DNA of 64,000 nucleotides from Brachyspira sp. SAP_772 (GTDB lineage Bacteria; Spirochaetota; Brachyspiria; Brachyspirales; Brachyspiraceae): NCBI RefSeq assembly GCF_009755885.1, contig NZ_VYIX01000001.1, positions 392,419 to 456,418 of the forward strand, read 5' to 3'. Shown piece by piece: positions 15,481 to 23,765 of this stretch (position 1 is its first letter; each line of letters starts with the position of its first letter). The notes under the pieces were generated by a model. It saw only the letters and a program-made list of their open reading frames with translations, ran no database searches and was not told where the DNA came from. The position numbers and the translations under genes were made by a program.

Positions 15481-17222
15481 GTTTCCTCCTCCGTAGTTAT
15501 ATTATTTTCCTCTAAATCTACATAAACATTGTCTATATAAAGTGATACAAATATAACAGGTTCTCTTCCTATTATTTGTATAAACTTTTTTCTTAATGCC
15601 TCACGTACTTCATATTTTATAGTAGAAGGTGTTCTTTTATTTCTATTTAGTAATTTTCTAACAGCTTCTGTTGCAGAGTTTTTTCCTTCTTTAATAAGCT
15701 CTTCATTTTTACTTATTATAGATGATTTTTCTGCTCCATTGTATGTAAAACCTTTACTTTCTATATCTATATTTATATCATAATTGCCGGTTTTATTTTT
15801 CTTAGCTACCACATTAGCAACAACAACCCCATTTAAAGATAATTGTTCTCTGTCAAAAAATATACTATCTTCTAAATCACCAACACCCTTACCATCAACA
15901 TAAATATTTCTTATTTCTATAGGTTCAGCAATTTTAGCTTCTAAAGAACTATCTATTTCAAGTACATTACCATTATATAGTAAAAAACCTTTAGAATTAA
16001 GACCATTAAGTTCTTCTACTAATTTTATATGACTAATTAAATGCCTTTTCTCTCCATGAATAGGTATAAAATATTTTGGCTTTACTAACCTATACATAAG
16101 TTTTAAATCTTCACTGGAAGCATGTCCAGATACATGAAGAAGTTTTTTATCTTCACCCACCATTTTAGCCCCAAGGTCATAAAGATTATTAATCATTCTT
16201 GTAACAGACATTTCATTGCCCGGTATAACACTAGAAGAAAATATTACCATATCACCGTCTTCAACTTTTATATGCTTATGAGCCTCAGCAGCTATCAATG
16301 AAAGAGAAGAATAAGGCTCCCCTTGTGTGCCTGTAGTTATGCATACAATCTTTTCTCTTGGATATCTGTTTAATCTATCTATTGGTATAACTATATCATA
16401 TAGATTTAAATATCCCATCTCTTGAGCTATTTTTGTATATTTAATTAAGCTCCTTCCAGAAAAAGCTACATATTTATTATTAATCTTAGCAGCAGTTACC
16501 AAATCTTGTATTCTCTCAATACTGCTTGCAAAAACAGCAACAATTATCATACCATCTTCATATGCAAACAGAGGCGTCATTGTATTTTGAACAACACTCT
16601 CACTCATAGAAAAACCATTCTTATGACAGTTGGTAGAATCTGCTAAAAGTAAAAGTACTCCCTTTTCACCATATTCAGCAAACTTATAAAGGTCTATAAA
16701 TTTATCTGTAGTAGGATTTAAATCAACTTTAAAATCTCCTGTATGTATTATAACACCAAGAGGAGTAGTAATAGCAACTCCAACTCCATCAGGTATACTG
16801 TGATTAACTCTTATAAACTCTATATCAAAGTTCATTCCTATTTCAATTTTATTTCTAGGCTCTAATTCATAAATCTTTACATCTCTATATTCATTTTTAT
16901 AATCGTTTAATTTAGCCCTTAAAAAAGCAGCAGTTAATCTTGAACCATAAATTGGTATATTAGGAAATTTTCTTAAGAAATGAGGTATAGCTCCTATATG
17001 GTCCTCATGTCCATGAGTTAATACTAATCCAACTATATTTTTATCTTCTAAATATGAAGTATCAGGTATTACATAATCTATACCAAGCATATGATATTTA
17101 GGAAACATAAACCCGCAATCAATTATTAATACTTCATCACCGTATTCTATAACAGTCATATTCATACCTATTTCTTGTACGCCGCCTAAAGGTATGATTC
17201 TTATCTTATCATTATTGTTCAT
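15363..17222 (-). CDS. rnj: ribonuclease J
   Basis: Metallo-beta-lactamase/beta-CASP ribonuclease with endo- and 5'-exonuclease activity in mRNA decay and rRNA maturation. The 619 residues include PLGGVQEIGMN near the start, the metal-binding HGHEDHIGAIP (about 70-80), HSIPDGVGVAI, HTGDFK, the beta-CASP STNCHKNGFSMSE region and the HVSGHASSEDL segment. The catalytic and C-terminal domains end near residue 575 (VYVDLEENN). A further tail of about 40 residues is rich in Lys and Thr and overlaps sppA. Such basic tails can bind RNA (inference). It is the first gene of the operon rnj-sppA-13815-lptF/G-like. Confidence 0.95.
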   Translation of the reverse strand: MNNNDKIRIIPLGGVQEIGMNMTVIEYGDEVLIIDCGFMFPKYHMLGIDYVIPDTSYLEDKNIVGLVLTHGHEDHIGAIPHFLRKFPNIPIYGSRLTAAFLRAKLNDYKNEYRDVKIYELEPRNKIEIGMNFDIEFIRVNHSIPDGVGVAITTPLGVIIHTGDFKVDLNPTTDKFIDLYKFAEYGEKGVLLLLADSTNCHKNGFSMSESVVQNTMTPLFAYEDGMIIVAVFASSIERIQDLVTAAKINNKYVAFSGRSLIKYTKIAQEMGYLNLYDIVIPIDRLNRYPREKIVCITTGTQGEPYSSLSLIAAEAHKHIKVEDGDMVIFSSSVIPGNEMSVTRMINNLYDLGAKMVGEDKKLLHVSGHASSEDLKLMYRLVKPKYFIPIHGEKRHLISHIKLVEELNGLNSKGFLLYNGNVLEIDSSLEAKIAEPIEIRNIYVDGKGVGDLEDSIFFDREQLSLNGVVVANVVAKKNKTGNYDINIDIESKGFTYNGAEKSSIISKNEELIKEGKNSATEAVRKLLNRNKRTPSTIKYEVREALRKKFIQIIGREPVIFVSLYIDNVYVDLEENNITTEEETCTNKTIKNKKIVHKKKVRNIQIASKKLKKKKIKKVKDL

Positions 17223-17400
17223 CTATTTACTACTTTTATTTTATTATGTTATTTTTTAAATTTTTTTTATTTTAACTGTAAAGAAATATTAAGTCAAGTT
17301 ATTATAAATTATTATTTTTTATTGATAATAAAAATTATTTACTTGAATAGTAAAAACATTTAAGTTATTTTGCGGTAAAAAATATAACTAATTTTCATAC

Positions 17401-17427
17401 TTGATATTTTTTACTATTAAATATAAT
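17401..17427 (+). promoter_or_regulatory. possible promoter of the rubrerythrin gene
   Basis: TTGATA at 17401-17406 and TATAAT at 17422-17427 with a short 15-bp spacer, 75 bp before the chosen start. The region 17223-17400 between divergent genes is almost pure A+T, and nothing else stands out in it. Confidence 0.4.
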
Positions 17428-17501
17428 ATATTAATAATAAAGAAATATTTTTTATGAACACATTAAAAAATATTAAATACTATTTTGAAGGAGTTATTTA
17501 T

Positions 17502-18041
17502 ATGGCTGTAAAATCTCTTGAAGAAGTTTTGTTTTCTATTTTTCAAGGTGAATCTAATGCTGCTAATAAATATTCTCAATTTTCTAAGGCATCTAAGAAT
17601 CCAGCTGTTCAAAAAGTATTTTCTACTACAGCATTAGCAGAACGAATACATGCTGAAAAAATGAGAAAATTAGCATCAAGAAGTTCCTTAGATATGACAA
17701 AATTTGTTCCTCAATTGCTTGATGTTGAAATTTCAGATGATAAAAGCAACTTAGAAGTAGCTATTAAAGGCGAAGTATATGAATCTACAATTCTGTACCC
17801 TCAATTAGCTGAAGTTATGCTAGAGCAGCAAAATAAATTAGTAAGCTCTACTGTTACTTCTCTTGGTAAAGTTGAAGTAGAACATGCTAAATTATTTGAG
17901 TTAATTAAAGCTAAATTTGCAGATACAAATACTGAGATAACTTTATATTTATGTCCTAACTGCGGAAATATCTATATTGATAAATTCCCAGAAACATGTG
18001 AGACTTGCGGAGGTTCTTCTAGAATGTTTCAAAAATATTAA
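17502..18041 (+). CDS. rubrerythrin
   Basis: Cytoplasmic non-haem di-iron peroxidase that protects anaerobes from hydrogen peroxide. The start at ATG 17502 is chosen because GAAGGAG lies 8 nt before it; an upstream in-frame ATG at 17454 lacks a ribosome site. The 179-residue product has the ferritin-like four-helix part with Glu and Glu-x-x-His ligands (FQGESNAANKY, LAERIHAEKM, EVYESTILYP, VEVEHAKLF). A C-terminal rubredoxin-like knuckle with four cysteines (CPNCG, CETCG) follows. It stops just before the TPP riboswitch and could be read through into it. Confidence 0.92.
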   Translation: MAVKSLEEVLFSIFQGESNAANKYSQFSKASKNPAVQKVFSTTALAERIHAEKMRKLASRSSLDMTKFVPQLLDVEISDDKSNLEVAIKGEVYESTILYPQLAEVMLEQQNKLVSSTVTSLGKVEVEHAKLFELIKAKFADTNTEITLYLCPNCGNIYIDKFPETCETCGGSSRMFQKY

Positions 18042-18052
18042 TAGAGCTTATA

Positions 18053-18138
18053 TTTAGGGGAGCTTGAAAAGGCTGAGAGTAAGTTTATAAAACTTAGACC
18101 CTTATAACCTGTTGGATAATGCCAGTGTAGGGAAATAA
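18053..18138 (+). ncRNA. TPP riboswitch (THI element)
   Basis: The conserved THI-box core is nearly complete: GGGGAGC, then GGCTGAGAG, then GACCCTTATAACCTG, TTGGATAATGCCAG and GTAGGGAA. These give the P2/P3 pyrimidine-sensing and P4/P5 pyrophosphate-sensing arms. It begins about 12 nt after the rubrerythrin stop. It is followed at once by an intrinsic terminator, so thiamine pyrophosphate is expected to switch off transcription of the downstream membrane-protein gene. Confidence 0.96.
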
Positions 18139-18153
18139 TTTTGTATAAAAAAT

Positions 18154-18189
18154 ACGAGATCAGTTTTCTTAAATTGGTCTCGTTTTTTT
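18154..18189 (+). terminator. intrinsic terminator of the TPP riboswitch
   Basis: ACGAGATCA at 18154-18162 pairs with TGGTCTCGT at 18174-18182 (one G-U) and is followed by seven T residues. This is the expression platform downstream of the aptamer. Confidence 0.85.
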
Positions 18190-18262
18190 ATTTTTCTAAT
18201 TTTATGCACTCATTATTTTCATTAAGGTTTCTATAAAAAAATATTAATTAAAGGAAATTTTT

Positions 18263-19615
18263 ATGAATAATGTTTCAAACTCTGAAAATGCTTTAAGCAG
18301 CAATGATTTAACTAATATTAAATTTAGTAAATCAATTTATTTAAAATTTATTGTTCTTAGTTTTATAGGTATATTTATGTTATTTATACCTATTAAGATA
18401 GGTGATGTTAAATCTATACCTATAGACCATTTAGTAAGTTTTATAAGAAAAATTCCATTTGTAGATCCTTATTATGGTATTTTTATAACTATGTTTGGAG
18501 GAATATATCCTTTTATAAGTAAGACTTGGAATAAAAATAAAACAGAAATATTTTTTTCATTTATTAAACTTACATCAATACCATTTATTATAATGGCATA
18601 TTTCAAATTAGGTCCTGATGATTTTCTAAAGCCTAATATGCTTCTTTTTTCTTATAATTTACTCACTCAAATAGCATTGATTAATAGTATAGGTTTTATA
18701 TTTTTATCGTTTTTAGTGGATTATGGACTTATGTCATTTGCTGGTATATTTATGCGTTGTATAATGAAGCCTATATGGAAAACTTCTGGAAGATCTTCTT
18801 TAGATGCTATAGCTTCATTTGTTGGAAGTTATTCTATTGCTCTTTTAATGACAAGTAAGGTTTATAAGAAAGGTTATTATTCTAAAAAAGAGGCCTGCAT
18901 AATAGCTACAGGATTTTCTACGGTTTCAACTACTTTTATGATAGTTGTAGCTAAGATGTTTGGGGTTATAGATAAATGGAATATATATTTTTTTGGCACT
19001 ATGTTAATAACATTTATAGTAACAGCTATAACTGTAAGACTTTATCCGTTAAGAAGTAAACCTAGCAATGGATATATGGATAAAGAAGTTGCAGAAGAAC
19101 CTATATACAGAGGGGGCAATATTTTTAAGATGGCATTAAATGAGGCTGCTGAAGTTGCTAGTCATTCTGACAAAGTTTTAAATAGTGTTGTTAAGAATCT
19201 AAAAGAGGGGCTTATGGTTTCTATTTCTGTAATGCCTAATTTTATGGCTATAACATTTATTGGGCTTTTGATAGTGAATTATACTCCTTTATTTAATCTT
19301 ATCAGCTATATATTTTTGCCTATAACTAAATTACTTGGGCTTGGAGATGAGGCTTATATAGTTGCAAAGGCTTGTTCTGTTACATTAGTTGAAATGTCAT
19401 GTTCTTCAAGTATTGTAATGTATGCTAGTCAATTTGCTAAGTCTGTGGTTGCTATTGTGTGTGTTGCAGAGATTTTATATTTTGCTGCTCCTATTCCTGT
19501 AATATTGGCTGTTGGTATACCTATAAAAATAAGAGATATGATGATAATATGGGTTGAGAGAATAATACTTTCATTGATATTTGCTGTGCCTTTTGCATAT
19601 TTCTTTCTTAGTTGA
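18263..19615 (+). CDS. YjiH/Gate-domain membrane protein under TPP control (candidate thiamine-related transporter)
   Basis: A 450-residue polytopic inner-membrane protein with about ten hydrophobic segments. It resembles YjiH and the nucleoside-recognition (Gate) family, related to spore maturation proteins and nucleoside transporters. The Gate-like repeats are ASFVGSYSIALLMTSKVYKKG (split across a membrane segment), CIIATGFSTVSTTFMIVVAK and AKACSVTLVEMSCSSSIVMY. A polar N-terminal tail of about 25 residues and a cytoplasmic loop (about 270-300) are seen. No enzymatic motif is visible. The TPP riboswitch and the nearby thiM gene argue for uptake of thiamine or its thiazole precursor. The substrate is an inference. 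Confidence 0.8.
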   Translation: MNNVSNSENALSSNDLTNIKFSKSIYLKFIVLSFIGIFMLFIPIKIGDVKSIPIDHLVSFIRKIPFVDPYYGIFITMFGGIYPFISKTWNKNKTEIFFSFIKLTSIPFIIMAYFKLGPDDFLKPNMLLFSYNLLTQIALINSIGFIFLSFLVDYGLMSFAGIFMRCIMKPIWKTSGRSSLDAIASFVGSYSIALLMTSKVYKKGYYSKKEACIIATGFSTVSTTFMIVVAKMFGVIDKWNIYFFGTMLITFIVTAITVRLYPLRSKPSNGYMDKEVAEEPIYRGGNIFKMALNEAAEVASHSDKVLNSVVKNLKEGLMVSISVMPNFMAITFIGLLIVNYTPLFNLISYIFLPITKLLGLGDEAYIVAKACSVTLVEMSCSSSIVMYASQFAKSVVAIVCVAEILYFAAPIPVILAVGIPIKIRDMMIIWVERIILSLIFAVPFAYFFLS

Positions 19616-19677
19616 TAATTAGTATATGCATAAACAACTATATTTTGTTAAAAATAAATTTGTTAAATTTAAAATAT

Positions 19678-19903
19678 TTGCAGGGCTTTGCACTCTGCGA
19701 AGCGTGCCCGTAGGGTAGCACTCCACTTCTTTTGCGACCGAAGGAAGTACATTTAGGTATGCCGCAAAGAAGCAAAAAGGTTATATTTTGCTTAAATTTA
19801 ATAAATTATTTTACAGGTAGTACAATTTTAGTATGATTTAATACTAATTTTATACTTTCACTTTTTGCAACTTTTTGCGGCGGGAAAAAGTTGAATAAAA
19901 AAA
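19678..19903. repeat. G+C-rich composite repeat island ending in a 41-nt interspersed repeat
   Basis: The 335-bp gap between the Gate-domain gene and the phzF-like gene contains an island of far higher G+C than its surroundings (19680-19780). It holds a hairpin of CTTCTTTTGCG (19726-19736) with CGCAAAGAAG (19763-19772). GCCGCAAAGAAGCAAAAAG (19761-19779) is also an imperfect inverse of the far end (19861-19881). The last 41 nt (19862-19902) recur exactly, inverted, at 58834-58874. That part has a perfect 9-bp stem CAACTTTTT/AAAAAGTTG with the loop GCGGCGGG. No open reading frame spans the island. Confidence 0.8.
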
Positions 19904-19932
19904 TTGACAAACTTAAAAATGTTTAGTATATA
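19904..19932 (+). promoter_or_regulatory. promoter for the phzF-like gene and thiM
   Basis: TTGACA at 19904-19909 abuts the end of the repeat. A TATATA at 19927-19932 follows with 17-bp spacing (TATAAT is two bases further on). GTAGGGG precedes the start codon at 19951. Confidence 0.6.
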
Positions 19933-19950
19933 ATAAGTAGGGGATTAATT

Positions 19951-20742
19951 ATGAAATACTATATTATAGATTCTTTTGCTGATGAGGTTTTTAAAGGCAA
20001 TCCAACGGCTGTTTGCATATTAGAAAAAAATATTTCTCATGAACTTATGCAAAATATTGCTATGGAAAATAATATTTCAGAAACAGTATTTACAATAAAG
20101 AATGGAAATAATTATGATGTGTATTGGTTTACTCCGAAATGTGAAATAGATTTTTGCGGGCATGCTGTGCTTGCTGTGGCTTATGCTATATTAAATTTTG
20201 CAGAAAAACATTCTAATGAAGTGAGCTTAAATACGAAAGAAGGTATATTAACCATTAGAAAAAAAGATGATATTTATGAAATGGATACACCTAATTATGA
20301 TTTGAAACCTATAGAAATTACATCTGATATAATAGAAGCTATAGGAGGAATAAAACCTTTAGGAGCTTATATTGGACGTGACATTGTATGTGTATTGGAA
20401 GATGAAAATCAGGTTATAAATGCAAAACCTAATTTAGAGATTATAAAAAAATTAGATGGGCTTTTATTTCATATCACATCTGATGTAAAAGATAAAGAAA
20501 ATAATAAATATGACAGTGTTACTAGAACTTTCGGACCAAAATTAGACGTAGATGAAGTGGATGTATGCGGTTCTGGGCATTGCCATATTATACCTTTGCT
20601 TTCAAAGAAATTGAATAAAGATTATTTTGTTGCATTTCAGGCTTCTCCAAGAACAGGAGTTTTATATTGCAATATTAAAAATAATAAATTAACTATAGCT
20701 GGAAAGGCATGTTTATATTGCGTTTCAGAAATTTTTATTTAA
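19951..20742 (+). CDS. PhzF family isomerase-like protein
   Basis: A 263-residue protein with the two-lobed diaminopimelate-epimerase-like fold of the PhzF family. DSFADEVFKGNPTAVC opens the protein, the catalytic-type glutamate is Glu44 in NNISETVF, and FCGHAVLAVAYA and DVCGSGHCHII (normally GSG) are the two family signatures. PhzF itself isomerises a phenazine precursor, but most members have unknown substrates and no phenazine genes are nearby. It is 20 nt upstream of thiM, so the two are probably co-transcribed. A role in thiazole or thiamine salvage is only a guess from that pairing. Confidence 0.88.
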   Translation: MKYYIIDSFADEVFKGNPTAVCILEKNISHELMQNIAMENNISETVFTIKNGNNYDVYWFTPKCEIDFCGHAVLAVAYAILNFAEKHSNEVSLNTKEGILTIRKKDDIYEMDTPNYDLKPIEITSDIIEAIGGIKPLGAYIGRDIVCVLEDENQVINAKPNLEIIKKLDGLLFHITSDVKDKENNKYDSVTRTFGPKLDVDEVDVCGSGHCHIIPLLSKKLNKDYFVAFQASPRTGVLYCNIKNNKLTIAGKACLYCVSEIFI

Positions 20743-20762
20743 ATTATAAGGAGTTATAAAAA

Positions 20763-21557
20763 ATGAGTACATTACAAAATGAAATATTTAAAGCAATTAC
20801 AGATATGAAATCTAAATGCCCATTAGTGCATAATATTACTAATTATGTTGTTATGCAAATTACAGCTAATGCATTGCTTGCGGTGGGTGCTTCTCCTGTG
20901 ATGACATTTGAAAAAGAAGAGTTTGAGGATATGCTTTCTATTGCTTCATCGCTTGTTATTAATATTGGAACTTTAACAAAAACTTCTATTGAAGCTATGC
21001 ATAGTGCATGTGAGATAGCCAATAAAAAAAATGTGCCTTTTGTGCTTGACCCTGTTGGGGCGGGTGCTACAAAACTTAGAACTAAAACTGCTATTGATTT
21101 AATTAAAAATTATAGTCCAAAAGTTGTGCGTGGAAATGCTTCTGAAATAATGGTGCTTGCTGGAGAGAGCATAAAGACCAAAGGAGTAGACAGCAGTGCT
21201 AATGTTAATATGGCATTAGAATCTGGAAAATATTTAGCTAAAGAATATAACACTGTTGTAAGCATAAGCGGAGAGACTGATATTATCACAGACGGAGATA
21301 AGGTTTTGTATGTGAAAGGCGGTTCTCATTTAATGCCTTTAAATACTGGCATGGGCTGTACTTCCACTGCAATTACAGCTGCTATACTTGCGGTGTCTGA
21401 ACCTTTAATTGCTGCTACTTCAGCTATGTGCATAATGGCTTCGGCTGCTGAAAAGGCTTCAAAAAAATCTGATGCTCCTGCTAGTTTTGCTGTTGCTTTT
21501 ATTGATGAGCTTTATAAACTTGATATAAGCGATGCATCTAAAAGAGTGAGTTTATAA
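20763..21557 (+). CDS. thiM: hydroxyethylthiazole kinase ThiM
   Basis: Phosphorylates 4-methyl-5-(2-hydroxyethyl)thiazole for salvage into thiamine phosphate. The 264 residues are of normal length for this ribokinase-like fold. Seen are CPLVHNITNYVVMQ, ANALLAVGASPVM, VLDPVGAGATKLR, VVRGNASEIMVLAG and the anion-hole and catalytic region NTGMGCTSTAITAA with its conserved Cys. It follows the phzF-like gene by 20 nt with AAGGAG as ribosome site. With the TPP riboswitch 2.7 kb upstream it marks this stretch as a thiamine salvage region. No thiE or thiD is in the window. Confidence 0.95.
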   Translation: MSTLQNEIFKAITDMKSKCPLVHNITNYVVMQITANALLAVGASPVMTFEKEEFEDMLSIASSLVINIGTLTKTSIEAMHSACEIANKKNVPFVLDPVGAGATKLRTKTAIDLIKNYSPKVVRGNASEIMVLAGESIKTKGVDSSANVNMALESGKYLAKEYNTVVSISGETDIITDGDKVLYVKGGSHLMPLNTGMGCTSTAITAAILAVSEPLIAATSAMCIMASAAEKASKKSDAPASFAVAFIDELYKLDISDASKRVSL

Positions 21558-21669
21558 TTTTTTACTAAAAAAACATTAATTATTTCATTTTTCCAAGTAA
21601 AATGATTTGAAAAATAATATTAATATTATATACTATCAGCACTATGTAATTTTTATTTTGAGTTGAGTT

Positions 21670-21837
21670 ATGAGAATAAAAGCGGCATTGGTTGTGTGTT
21701 TAATATTAGTATTAATAATGTCATGCAAAAAAATAAATTTGTTATCTCAATCATATCCAAACATTAATGAAAAAAAGCCAGAAATATCAGACCACCAAAT
21801 AACTATTAAAACATTTTCAGACGAATTGTGTTTATGA
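21670..21837 (+). CDS. small predicted lipoprotein, 55 residues
   Basis: A short frame from ATG 21670 with a Lys-containing start, a hydrophobic run (AALVVCLILVLIM) and a lipobox ending M-S-C at residue 19, then about 36 polar residues. It ends 15 nt before the start of the next exported protein, so it may be the first gene of a small envelope operon. No similarity is recognised. Its small size and weak ribosome site make it less certain than its neighbours. Confidence 0.55.
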   Translation: MRIKAALVVCLILVLIMSCKKINLLSQSYPNINEKKPEISDHQITIKTFSDELCL

Positions 21838-21851
21838 TGTAGGATTTGATT

Positions 21852-23090
21852 ATGAGAAAATTAGTTTTTATATTTATTGCTGTTCTTAGTGTTAAAGCAT
21901 ATTCTCAATTGCCAACTATTGATTATGGAACCTTTATTAATGCCTATGTAGAATCAACTGGCAAATATAATAATATTCCTAAAGAAACTCTAAATATTTT
22001 AATTGACAGCAAACAGATGAATAAACTTTTTGATGACGGTATAAAAACATTTACATTTGGAGAGCTTATGACAATAGCTCAAAATCCAGAGAGAATTCTT
22101 GATACCACTACAAATGAATCTGTAATATTATTGGTTGGAACTACATTAGGTTTCTTAGAATTAGCTAATATGCAGCAAGGCACAGCAACTGCAGTTATTA
22201 ATGCTTTAAAAAAGAAAACAGCTTTTAATGCGGCCTCTGGAAATAATACAGGGCTTCTCATACCAATGCATACACCTATAGGAAGTTTTGGAATTAATTT
22301 ATATACTGATGTACCTTTATCTTCTGCAGAAAAAATAAAAAATAATAAAAAAAATGATTATGAATCATTATCCGACTCTTTAGAACTTCTTCCTATTCCT
22401 CATATTAATGCCTATTTACAGGTTAATCTTGGGCCTGTACCTTTAGCTTTAACTATTAGGGGAGGGATCTCTTTAGGTTTTAAAGATGTTTACGAAGTAA
22501 TTGTTAATGATGTTGAGATAGAATCTTTAGGATATAATATAGGAGCTTCTTTAAAGGCTTATCTTTTTAGAACTAAATATTTCTTTGGTGACTTAAGAAT
22601 GGATTTTAATTATGATGAAGGCCATTTAAAAATGTCTACAGATAATAGAAACGTATATGTTCCTCTTTATTTAGGATATAATGGAGGCACTGATACGGGA
22701 GTTGTATTTAATGGGAATGCTTTTTTAGAATCCAAATGGAAAACTTTTGCTTTAAGTCCAAAGATTGTATTTGGTTTTAAGATGAGAGATAAAGTACCTG
22801 TTATACAATATTTAGATGCTTATTTTTCTATTGGGGCTGATATTGTATTTGGAAGCTTAAATTCAAAAGTTGGTGTTAATGGCATAGGAAGCTATGCTAA
22901 TATTGTTGGTCATGAAATAACTGTTAATGATTTATATATGCCTAATTCAGAAGATACAATGTATTACAAAGTTTATGATATGAGAGTTGGGTTTCATTTT
23001 GATATATTTTATCAAGCTTTTTCTATAGAGTATGGTATATTTACGAAGCAGCTTGCTATTTCATTTATACCAATTAATATAAGGTTTTAA
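21852..23090 (+). CDS. secreted protein, probable outer-membrane beta-barrel
   Basis: A 412-residue exported protein. The start is set at ATG 21852, after TAGGA; the frame is open two codons further. A signal peptide (1-19, ending VKAYSQ) precedes a helical part (about 20-120). From about 130 on, alternating hydrophobic and polar residues with many Gly and aromatic positions give about ten likely beta strands, ending in a strand with the C-terminal residue Phe (IPINIRF), as in outer-membrane barrels. No family is recognised. It lies between a small lipoprotein and an OmpA-domain lipoprotein, which supports an envelope role. Confidence 0.7.
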   Translation: MRKLVFIFIAVLSVKAYSQLPTIDYGTFINAYVESTGKYNNIPKETLNILIDSKQMNKLFDDGIKTFTFGELMTIAQNPERILDTTTNESVILLVGTTLGFLELANMQQGTATAVINALKKKTAFNAASGNNTGLLIPMHTPIGSFGINLYTDVPLSSAEKIKNNKKNDYESLSDSLELLPIPHINAYLQVNLGPVPLALTIRGGISLGFKDVYEVIVNDVEIESLGYNIGASLKAYLFRTKYFFGDLRMDFNYDEGHLKMSTDNRNVYVPLYLGYNGGTDTGVVFNGNAFLESKWKTFALSPKIVFGFKMRDKVPVIQYLDAYFSIGADIVFGSLNSKVGVNGIGSYANIVGHEITVNDLYMPNSEDTMYYKVYDMRVGFHFDIFYQAFSIEYGIFTKQLAISFIPINIRF

Positions 23091-23113
23091 ATATTTAAGG
23101 GGTTAAGAATTTA

Positions 23114-23710
23114 ATGAGTTATAAAATATTTTTGTTTATTTTAATTCCTTTTGTTTTAATAGCTTGCTTCATACCAGAGAGAAGAATATATTTTTCTTGG
23201 GATAAACCTAAAGATATTGAAAGTGAATGCAATTATAATTTTATTTTAAGTACAAATATGAGCACTATTCAAACTGAAAGAGGATATTTGCTTAACATAG
23301 ATAAAGAAATATATTATAAAGTAGGTGGAAAAAAGGCATACAATATAGAAGATTACACATATGTGATGAATGAAATGATTAGCTTTATGAGCAACAATAG
23401 AAATGCTATCTTAATAGTAGAAGGACATGCAGATGAGATAAGCAAAGAAAAATTGGATTTAAATATGAGACTTTCTCTTCAAAGGGCAAGTGTTATAAGA
23501 GATGTTATACTTTCTTTTGGTGTTTATCATGAAAGAGTAAAGATTTATCCATATAGTTATTTTGCTCCTAAATATACTACTAATACTTTTCAAAATAGAA
23601 GAGTTGATTTTGTGGCATTAAAATGTGAAAATCAATTAAGTAATTATAATTATTATTACAGCAATTATTATATTAATTATTATATTAATAATACCAATTT
23701 TTTAAAATAA
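23114..23710 (+). CDS. OmpA-domain lipoprotein
   Basis: A 198-residue predicted lipoprotein that probably ties the envelope to peptidoglycan. The N-terminal hydrophobic segment ends in the lipobox L-I-A-C (Cys18). The C-terminal half is OmpA/Pal-like: ILIVEGHADEISKEKLDLNMR, with the family GHTD motif as GHAD, then LSLQRASVIRDVIL and NRRVDF. The last 25 residues are dominated by Asn and Tyr (low complexity) and have no counterpart in Pal. It follows the putative barrel protein by 23 nt. Confidence 0.82.
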   Translation: MSYKIFLFILIPFVLIACFIPERRIYFSWDKPKDIESECNYNFILSTNMSTIQTERGYLLNIDKEIYYKVGGKKAYNIEDYTYVMNEMISFMSNNRNAILIVEGHADEISKEKLDLNMRLSLQRASVIRDVILSFGVYHERVKIYPYSYFAPKYTTNTFQNRRVDFVALKCENQLSNYNYYYSNYYINYYINNTNFLK

Positions 23711-23712
23711 AA

Positions 23713-23742
23713 AAGGCTTAGCATATATTCATATACTAAGCC
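23713..23742. terminator. bidirectional terminator between the OmpA-domain gene and clpB
   Basis: GGCTTAG (23715-23721) pairs with CTAAGCC (23736-23742), extended by ATAT/ATAT after one mismatch. On the minus strand the stem is followed by six T residues, making it a strong terminator for clpB. On the plus strand the T tract is weaker. Confidence 0.8.
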
Positions 23743-23765
23743 ATTAATATTGTTTTTATTTAATA

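Noticed and set aside
17223-17453. PerR box before the rubrerythrin gene
   Set aside because: TTATTATAAATTATTAT-like strings resemble the box only loosely and such strings are frequent in DNA of this composition.
23630-23710. Tandem DNA repeat at the end of the OmpA-domain gene
   Set aside because: The repeated TTATTATA-type units encode the Asn/Tyr-rich tail and are irregular. This is low-complexity coding DNA rather than a defined repeat element.
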